Shown here: positions 21,879 to 21,967 of the stretch, in pieces
Layout of the letters: each line of letters begins with the position of its first letter
Numbering within the stretch: the stretch's first letter is position 1
Assembly: GCA_964598845.1 (NCBI GenBank)
Contig: CAZRDM010000031.1
Location: forward strand, 1 to 21,967
Length of the DNA stretch: 21,967 nt
Direction of reading: 5' to 3'
DNA from: FEN-987 sp964598845
GTDB lineage: Archaea; Thermoproteota; Bathyarchaeia; 40CM-2-53-6
Program-made: the position numbers and the translations under genes
Notes under the pieces: generated by a model
Database searches by the model: none
Told to the model about the DNA's origin: nothing
Seen by the model: the letters and a program-made list of their open reading frames with translations, nothing else

Positions 21879-21967
21879 CTACTTACTTTCCCTCAGTCCG
21901 ACCGCGTAGCCAAAAGGCAAGAGCAGCTTCGTTGTCACGTTGAATGCTTCCGCAGCAAGATCGAGTG
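21879..21967 (-). CDS. C-terminal end of an unidentified protein (cut by window end)
   Basis: The minus-strand frame running in from the right edge reads LDLAAEAFNVTTKLLLPFGYAVGLRESK before a stop at 21881-21879. It has protein-like composition and could be the last 28 residues of a larger gene. Too little is visible to name it. The preceding gap (21664-21878) holds no clear gene. Confidence 0.3.
   Translation of the reverse strand, partial: LDLAAEAFNVTTKLLLPFGYAVGLRESK

Noticed and set aside
1..21967. CRISPR array or rRNA gene
   Set aside because: I saw no regularly spaced repeats and no rRNA-like conserved blocks on either strand.

Overview
The window looks archaeal, most likely from the TACK group (a relative of Bathyarchaeia, Nitrososphaeria or Caldarchaeia; I cannot fix the lineage). 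Pointers are tRNA genes full of introns, an archaeal-type enolase, a Trm5/Tyw2-family tRNA methyltransferase, a two-domain protein disulfide oxidoreductase, a secreted repeat protein with a PEF-CTERM-like tail, many VapBC-type toxin modules, and A/T-rich boxes about 25-30 nt before several starts. Base composition is roughly balanced.

Layout. 1-800: a tRNA-Leu-like fragment next to a VapBC pair. 900-2430: a SAM methyltransferase convergent with a DedA membrane protein. 2495-4447: a 650-residue secreted beta-propeller-type protein of 14 imperfect repeats with a C-terminal sorting-type signal. 4558-5844: enolase, divergent from the repeat protein and followed by a perfect hairpin. 5870-8480: a redox operon (ArsR regulator with a palindromic operator, PDO, OsmC, nitroreductase, PNPOx-like). 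8590-8805: a decayed VapC. 8803-11950: a Zn-ribbon DNA methyltransferase, a Nudix-like protein, an ABM-domain protein and an unknown protein. 12012-12421: a membrane-protein gene broken by a frameshift. 12545-15785: an RNA-linked minus-strand cluster (DEAD-box helicase, OB-fold protein, small unknown protein, D1-less Trm5-like protein).

16.3-21.7 kb reads as an accessory island. It holds a divergent type II restriction-modification pair (TSPPY methyltransferase and an unfamiliar PD-(D/E)XK protein), a dead IS110 transposase lying against a tRNA-Leu(UAA) gene with three or four insertions, and a divergent intron-bearing tRNA-Arg-like gene. A VapBC pair follows, sitting exactly between that tRNA and a second copy of its 3' end. 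Next come a retropepsin-like protease and a DUF2283/PBECR-like toxin-antitoxin pair.

The most interesting signals are the multiply interrupted tRNA genes, the VapBC module bracketed by a duplicated tRNA 3' end, and the restriction-modification pair with an unrecognised nuclease.
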